Assembly (NCBI RefSeq): GCF_900119485.1
Contig: NZ_FPJZ01000023.1
Coordinates: forward strand, 22,998 to 32,107
Direction: 5' to 3'
DNA: 9,110 bases
Source: Thermoactinomyces sp. DSM 45891
Lineage (GTDB): Bacteria; Bacillota; Bacilli; Thermoactinomycetales; Thermoactinomycetaceae
The notes beneath the pieces were generated by a model, which was not told where the DNA came from, made no database searches, and was given only the letters and a program-made list of their open reading frames with translations. The translations under genes and the position numbers were made by a program. Shown one piece after another: positions 6,691 to 9,110 of this stretch (position 1 is its first letter; every line of letters starts with the position of its first letter).

Positions 6691-7593
6691 CTATAAGATT
6701 TTCTTTCCTAGCACTGAACTAATAAGTGCAACAGCCACTTTCGCAGTTAGATTAGCCTGATCTAAAATAGGATTTACTTCTACAAACTCAGCCGATGTAA
6801 GAATCTTTGAATCAGCTAACATTTCCATAGCTAGATGACTTTCCCGATACGTAATACCACCTGGCACAGGAGTCCCAACTCCTGGGCAGTCTGAAGGATC
6901 CAAACCATCCAGATCTAAACTCAAATGAACACCATCTGTACCGTTACCAACAATCTTGATCGTTTCCTCCATGACACGAGCCATGCCCAAGCGATCTACT
7001 TCATGCATAGTAAACACTTTAATTCCTAAATCCCGAATCAATTGTTGCTCACCCAGATCTAACTCGCGAGCACCAACCAATACGACGTTTTCTGGACGTA
7101 CTTTCGGAGCAAAGCCTCCTAGATGAGTTAACAATCGATGACCAATTCCTAAGCTAGCCGCCATCGACATTCCATGAATATTTCCAGAAGGGGACGTTTC
7201 ACCCGTATTTAAATCACCGTGAGCATCATACCAGATCAAGCCCAAATTTTGATAGTGTTTCGCCGCACCAGCAACCGTGCCAATAGCCATGCTATGATCT
7301 CCACCGAGCACCAGTGGAAAGCGCTTTCTTTCTATGACTCCCGAAACACACTCAGCAAGCTCTTCACAGACACCCGCAATCTCATGCAAATATTTTAAGT
7401 TTTGATCGGAGATTTCTAAGGACTCCGGACTCGGAATCGCTATATCACCTAAATCTTCAACTTCAAACCCCAAATCGCGTATGGTTTGTTGAAGTGCAGC
7501 ATATCGTATCGCGCTAGGACCCATATCCACACCACGACGACCTTGTCCAAGATCTATAGGCATTCCAATGATTGAGATAGGTTGTTTTATCAT
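6691..7593 (-). CDS. rocF: Arginase RocF
   Basis: RocF is a manganese enzyme that hydrolyses L-arginine to L-ornithine and urea, the entry to arginine catabolism. The 300 residues match Bacillus arginases. The dinuclear Mn ligands are all present: GGDH with His100, DAHGD with Asp123, His125 and Asp127, and SLDLDGLDP with Asp227 and Asp229. Substrate-site features NTGETSPSGNIHG (129-141) and the glutamate in EFVEVNP (Glu272) favour arginase over agmatinase or formiminoglutamase. AAGGAG lies 9 bases before the ATG at 7593. The gene stands alone: a strong terminator follows it, and a 303-base gap separates it from the tRNA cluster upstream. I saw no sigma-54 (TGGCAC...TTGCAT) element upstream, although B. 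subtilis roc operons use SigL. No other roc gene is in the window. Confidence 0.96.
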   Translation of the reverse strand: MIKQPISIIGMPIDLGQGRRGVDMGPSAIRYAALQQTIRDLGFEVEDLGDIAIPSPESLEISDQNLKYLHEIAGVCEELAECVSGVIERKRFPLVLGGDHSMAIGTVAGAAKHYQNLGLIWYDAHGDLNTGETSPSGNIHGMSMAASLGIGHRLLTHLGGFAPKVRPENVVLVGARELDLGEQQLIRDLGIKVFTMHEVDRLGMARVMEETIKIVGNGTDGVHLSLDLDGLDPSDCPGVGTPVPGGITYRESHLAMEMLADSKILTSAEFVEVNPILDQANLTAKVAVALISSVLGKKIL

Positions 7594-7612
7594 TTATTAC
7601 ATCTCCTTGCTA

Positions 7613-7678
7613 CTAAAGAAGAATTGAACAATTTAAGTTTACCATATAAAAACTTTCCTTAGTAAAACAATTTACCAC
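7613..7678 (-). CDS. Possible 21-codon leader peptide upstream of rocF (speculative)
   Basis: A GTG at 7678 is preceded by a perfect AGGAGG (7690-7685) at 6-base spacing. It opens a 21-codon frame (starting MVNCFTKESF) that ends in TAG 19 bases before the rocF start codon, close to its ribosome site. It has no arginine codons, so classical arginine attenuation is not suggested, and no known peptide family is recognisable. The good ribosome site is the only strong evidence; the frame could be chance. Confidence 0.2.
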   Translation of the reverse strand: MVNCFTKESFYMVNLNCSILL

Positions 7679-7844
7679 CCTCAACCTCCTGTGACATATT
7701 TATGCATTTAACAGAATTTATCCATCATATTTTCAAGAACATCCATTAATAGACTTTCTGAAGCGAATTATATTTATACAGGCCATCTACTAAATTCGTA
7801 ATATTCAACCTAGTAATCCACGTATTATAAAGGCACTTTTCCTT

Positions 7845-7881
7845 GAAAAATAAAAAATCCCAGATAGTCCAACTATCGGGA
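7845..7881 (-). terminator. Intrinsic terminator of the rRNA-tRNA operon
   Basis: About 16 bases after the last tRNA gene, TCCCGATAG pairs with CTATC-T-GGGA (9 pairs, one bulged T) around the 5-base loop TTGGA. TTTTTTATTTTT follows on the minus strand. This is a textbook terminator ending the tRNA transcript. Confidence 0.9.
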
Positions 7882-7896
7882 TAACGTAATTCTATT

Positions 7897-7973
7897 TGGT
7901 GACCCGTAGGGGATTCGAACCCCTGCATGCCAGCGTGAAAGGCTGGTGTGTTGAACCGCTTCACCAACGGGCC
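7897..7973 (-). tRNA. tRNA-Glu (TTC), copy 1
   Basis: A 77-base cloverleaf with acceptor GGCCCGT/ACGGGTC, anticodon loop CTTTCAC (TTC), T loop TTCGAAT and encoded CCA. It is identical to the copy at 8673-8749. It is the last tRNA of the cluster. Confidence 0.97.
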
Positions 7974-7978
7974 ATAAA

Positions 7979-8055
7979 TGGAGCTTCCTACCAGGCTCGA
8001 ACTGGTGACCTCTTCCTTACCATGGAAGCGCTCTACCTAACTGAGCTAAGGAAGC
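7979..8055 (-). tRNA. tRNA-Thr (GGT), copy 1
   Basis: A 77-base cloverleaf with acceptor GCTTCCT/AGGAAGC, anticodon stem CTTCC/GGAAG, loop ATGGTAA (GGT) and encoded CCA. It differs from the copy at 8754-8830 by one D-loop base (T here, C there; position 8035 versus 8810). Confidence 0.97.
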
Positions 8056-8058
8056 GTA

Positions 8059-8133
8059 TGGCTCCTCAAGCAGGACTCGAACCTGCAACCTACCGATTAA
8101 CAGTCGGGCGCTCTACCATTGAGCTATTGAGGA
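8059..8133 (-). tRNA. tRNA-Asn (GTT), copy 1
   Basis: A 75-base cloverleaf with acceptor TCCTCAA/TTGAGGA, anticodon loop CTGTTAA (GTT), T loop TTCGAGT and encoded CCA. The outer pair of the anticodon stem is a C-U mismatch. It is identical to the copy at 8832-8906. Confidence 0.97.
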
Positions 8134-8137
8134 ACAG

Positions 8138-8211
8138 TGGAGCGGGTGAAGGGAATCGAACCCTCGCAAACGGCTTGGAAGGCCGATGTTCTACCACTGA
8201 ACTACACCCGC
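8138..8211 (-). tRNA. tRNA-Gly (TCC)
   Basis: A 74-base cloverleaf with acceptor GCGGGTG/CACCCGC, anticodon loop CTTCCAA (TCC), T loop TTCGATT and encoded CCA. The outer anticodon-stem position is a U-U mismatch. It lies 4 bases from the neighbouring Gly(GCC) gene. Confidence 0.97.
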
Positions 8212-8215
8212 ATTA

Positions 8216-8290
8216 TGGAGCGGAAGACGGGACTCGAACCCGCGACCCTCGCCTTGGCAAGGCGATGCTCTACCACTGAGCCACTTCCGC
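8216..8290 (-). tRNA. tRNA-Gly (GCC)
   Basis: A 75-base cloverleaf with acceptor GCGGAAG/CTTCCGC, anticodon stem TCGCC/GGCGA, loop TTGCCAA (GCC), T loop TTCGAGT and encoded CCA. With the adjacent Gly(TCC) gene it covers all glycine codons by wobble. Confidence 0.97.
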
Positions 8291-8302
8291 AGAAATCAAA
8301 TA

Positions 8303-8375
8303 TGAGCCATGAAGGGCTCGAACCTTCGACCCTCTGATTAAAAGTCAGATGCTCTACCAACTGAGCTAATGGCTC
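8303..8375 (-). tRNA. tRNA-Lys (TTT), no encoded CCA
   Basis: A 73-base cloverleaf with acceptor GAGCCAT/ATGGCTC, anticodon stem TCTGA/TCAGA, loop CTTTTAA (TTT), T loop TTCGAGC and discriminator A. The next bases are TAT, so CCA is not encoded. All eleven other tRNA genes here encode it. Confidence 0.96.
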
Positions 8376-8398
8376 TCACTAAGATGTCTAAACAAAAA

Positions 8399-8473
8399 TG
8401 GCTGGGAAGGAAGGGATCGAACCTTCGCATGACGGAGTCAAAGTCCGTTGCCTTACCGCTTGGCTACTTCCCA
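8399..8473 (-). tRNA. tRNA-Gln (TTG)
   Basis: A 75-base cloverleaf with acceptor TGGGAAG/CTTCCCA, anticodon stem ACGGA/TCCGT, loop CTTTGAC (TTG), T loop TTCGATC and encoded CCA. The T1-A72 acceptor pair is typical of tRNA-Gln. Confidence 0.97.
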
Positions 8474-8487
8474 AAAACAAAAAAAAA

Positions 8488-8572
8488 TGGTGGAGGGAGT
8501 AGGATTCGAACCTACGAAGGCGAAGCCAGCGGATTTACAGTCCGCCCCATTTGGCCACTTTGGTATCCCTCC
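8488..8572 (-). tRNA. tRNA-Tyr (GTA)
   Basis: An 85-base class II tRNA with a long variable arm (about 8529-8514). The acceptor is GGAGGGA/TCCCTCC, the anticodon stem GCGGA/TCCGC with loop CTGTAAA (GTA), and CCA is encoded. A run of nine T on the minus strand follows directly. Confidence 0.97.
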
Positions 8573-8578
8573 ATATTA

Positions 8579-8654
8579 TGGTGGACGCTGACGGGATCGA
8601 ACCGCCGACCCCCTGCTTGTAAGGCAGGTGCTCTCCCAGCTGAGCTAAGCGTCC
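8579..8654 (-). tRNA. tRNA-Val (TAC)
   Basis: A 76-base cloverleaf with acceptor GGACGCT/AGCGTCC, anticodon stem CCTGC/GCAGG, loop CTTACAA (TAC), T loop TTCGATC and encoded CCA. Confidence 0.97.
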
Positions 8655-8672
8655 AAACTTTTATCAAGTTCT

Positions 8673-8749
8673 TGGTGACCCGTAGGGGATTCGAACCCCT
8701 GCATGCCAGCGTGAAAGGCTGGTGTGTTGAACCGCTTCACCAACGGGCC
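8673..8749 (-). tRNA. tRNA-Glu (TTC), copy 2
   Basis: All 77 bases are identical to the gene at 7897-7973. It is the third tRNA after the 5S rRNA. An 18-base spacer separates it from tRNA-Val. Confidence 0.97.
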
Positions 8750-8753
8750 ATGC

Positions 8754-8830
8754 TGGAGCTTCCTACCAGGCTCGAACTGGTGACCTCTTCCTTACCATGG
8801 AAGCGCTCTGCCTAACTGAGCTAAGGAAGC
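8754..8830 (-). tRNA. tRNA-Thr (GGT), copy 2
   Basis: A 77-base cloverleaf identical to 7979-8055 except for C instead of T in the D loop (position 8810). It is the second tRNA after the 5S rRNA and is separated from tRNA-Asn by a single base. Confidence 0.97.
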
Positions 8831-8831
8831 A

Positions 8832-8906
8832 TGGCTCCTCAAGCAGGACTCGAACCTGCAACCTACCGATTAACAGTCGGGCGCTCTACCATTGAGCTAT
8901 TGAGGA
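8832..8906 (-). tRNA. tRNA-Asn (GTT), copy 2
   Basis: All 75 bases are identical to the gene at 8059-8133, including the C-U mismatch in the anticodon stem. It is the first tRNA after the 5S rRNA, 77 bases from its 3' end. Confidence 0.97.
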
Positions 8907-8983
8907 ATACTACTAAGCCTAGCGTTTGACAATATATAAAATATACATATATAGAATATTTTATACTATCATTTAAAAGATAT

Positions 8984-9103
8984 AGCCTGGCGACGTCCTA
9001 CTCTTCCAGGACCCTGCGGTCCAAGTACCATCGGCGCTGGAGGGCTTAACGGTCGTGTTCGGGATGGGAACGAGTGGATCCCCTCCGCCATCATCACCAG
9101 ACT
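8984..9103 (-). rRNA. rrf: 5S ribosomal RNA
   Basis: This is a complete 5S gene of about 120 bases. On the minus strand it opens with AGTCTGGTG, which pairs with its end CGCCAGGCT as helix I. It contains the conserved CCCGAACACG segment (loop C), GCGCCGATGGTA, and GAAGAGTAGGACG near the 3' end. The ends are estimated from helix I and could be off by one or two bases. It marks the tail of an rRNA operon whose 23S and 16S genes would lie beyond position 9110. Confidence 0.95.
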
Positions 9104-9110
9104 AAGTTGT

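Larger units (their letters stand above)
7594..7896. other. Intergenic region between the tRNA cluster and rocF
   Basis: This 303-base AT-rich gap holds the tRNA terminator at its right end (7845-7881) and the rocF leader at its left end. A weak short reading frame with a good AGGAGG is noted separately. From about 7700 to 7840 I see no gene, repeat or structure. A rocF promoter must lie here: TTGTTT with TATATG 16 bases on (7671-7644, minus strand) and TTGAAA near 7735 are the best matches, but neither is convincing. Confidence 0.6.
7897..8133 (-). repeat. Asn-Thr-Glu tRNA trio, repeat unit 1
   Basis: This three-gene block repeats the block at 8673-8906 in the same order and orientation. 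The tRNA bodies differ at one base in 229. The spacers differ in length and sequence (5 and 3 bases here, 4 and 1 in the other copy). Confidence 0.9.
8673..8906 (-). repeat. Asn-Thr-Glu tRNA trio, repeat unit 2
   Basis: This is the 5S-proximal copy of the trio. Six other tRNA genes lie between it and the first unit, so the arrangement is a separated direct repeat rather than an adjacent tandem. Confidence 0.9.

Noticed and set aside
7746..7967. Minus-strand frame of 73 codons overlapping the last tRNA-Glu
   Set aside because: It starts inside the tRNA, runs through the terminator hairpin, has no ribosome site and shows no protein-like pattern.
7896..8815. Long plus-strand reading frames across the tRNA cluster (for example 7896-8279, 8137-8337 and 8369-8815)
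   Set aside because: They are antisense translations of tRNA genes. Recurring peptides such as RRGFEPLHAS and GLEPAT come from the conserved T arm. Similar entries in databases are annotation artefacts.

Overview
The window looks like chromosomal DNA of a spore-forming Firmicute of the order Bacillales. The evidence is the cdaA-cdaR-glmM order, strong AGGAGG-type ribosome binding sites, moderate-to-low GC, a collagen-like (Gly-X-Y) surface protein of the spore-coat/exosporium kind, and a 5S rRNA followed by a long tRNA cluster. The combination with kynA and kynU would fit Thermoactinomycetaceae or the Bacillus/Geobacillus side, but I cannot fix the genus from sequence alone. Every gene I support is on the minus strand, so transcription runs from position 9110 towards 1.

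Read in the direction of transcription: (1) 9103-7897 is the tail of an rRNA operon, with a complete 5S rRNA and then twelve tRNA genes (Asn, Thr, Glu, Val, Tyr, Gln, Lys, Gly, Gly, Asn, Thr, Glu), closed by a strong intrinsic terminator at 7845-7881. The Asn-Thr-Glu trio occurs at both ends of the cluster. (2) 7896-7594 is a 303-base gap with that terminator, the leader of the next gene and one weak short reading frame. (3) 7593-6691 is an arginase (rocF) with its own terminator. (4) 6498-4351 is a two-gene kynurenine operon: tryptophan 2,3-dioxygenase (kynA) and kynureninase (kynU). It has no kynB between the genes, a repeated TTAGTC element upstream and a terminator downstream. (5) 4176-1023 is the c-di-AMP / amino-sugar operon cdaA-cdaR-glmM, with an ATGA overlap between the first two genes. 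(6) 833-1 is the 5' part of a collagen-like protein gene that runs off the left edge.

How the genes work together: CdaA makes c-di-AMP, CdaR regulates it at the membrane, and GlmM makes glucosamine-1-phosphate for peptidoglycan and, in studied Firmicutes, binds and inhibits CdaA. KynA and KynU carry out the first and third steps from tryptophan to anthranilate plus alanine; the middle step (N-formylkynurenine hydrolysis) must be encoded elsewhere. RocF degrades arginine to ornithine and urea. Most of the window is well-understood housekeeping and amino-acid catabolism, and I see no convincing novel multi-gene system. The points most worth a second look are the duplicated tRNA trio, the repeated element upstream of kynA, the missing kynB, and the split collagen-like protein.
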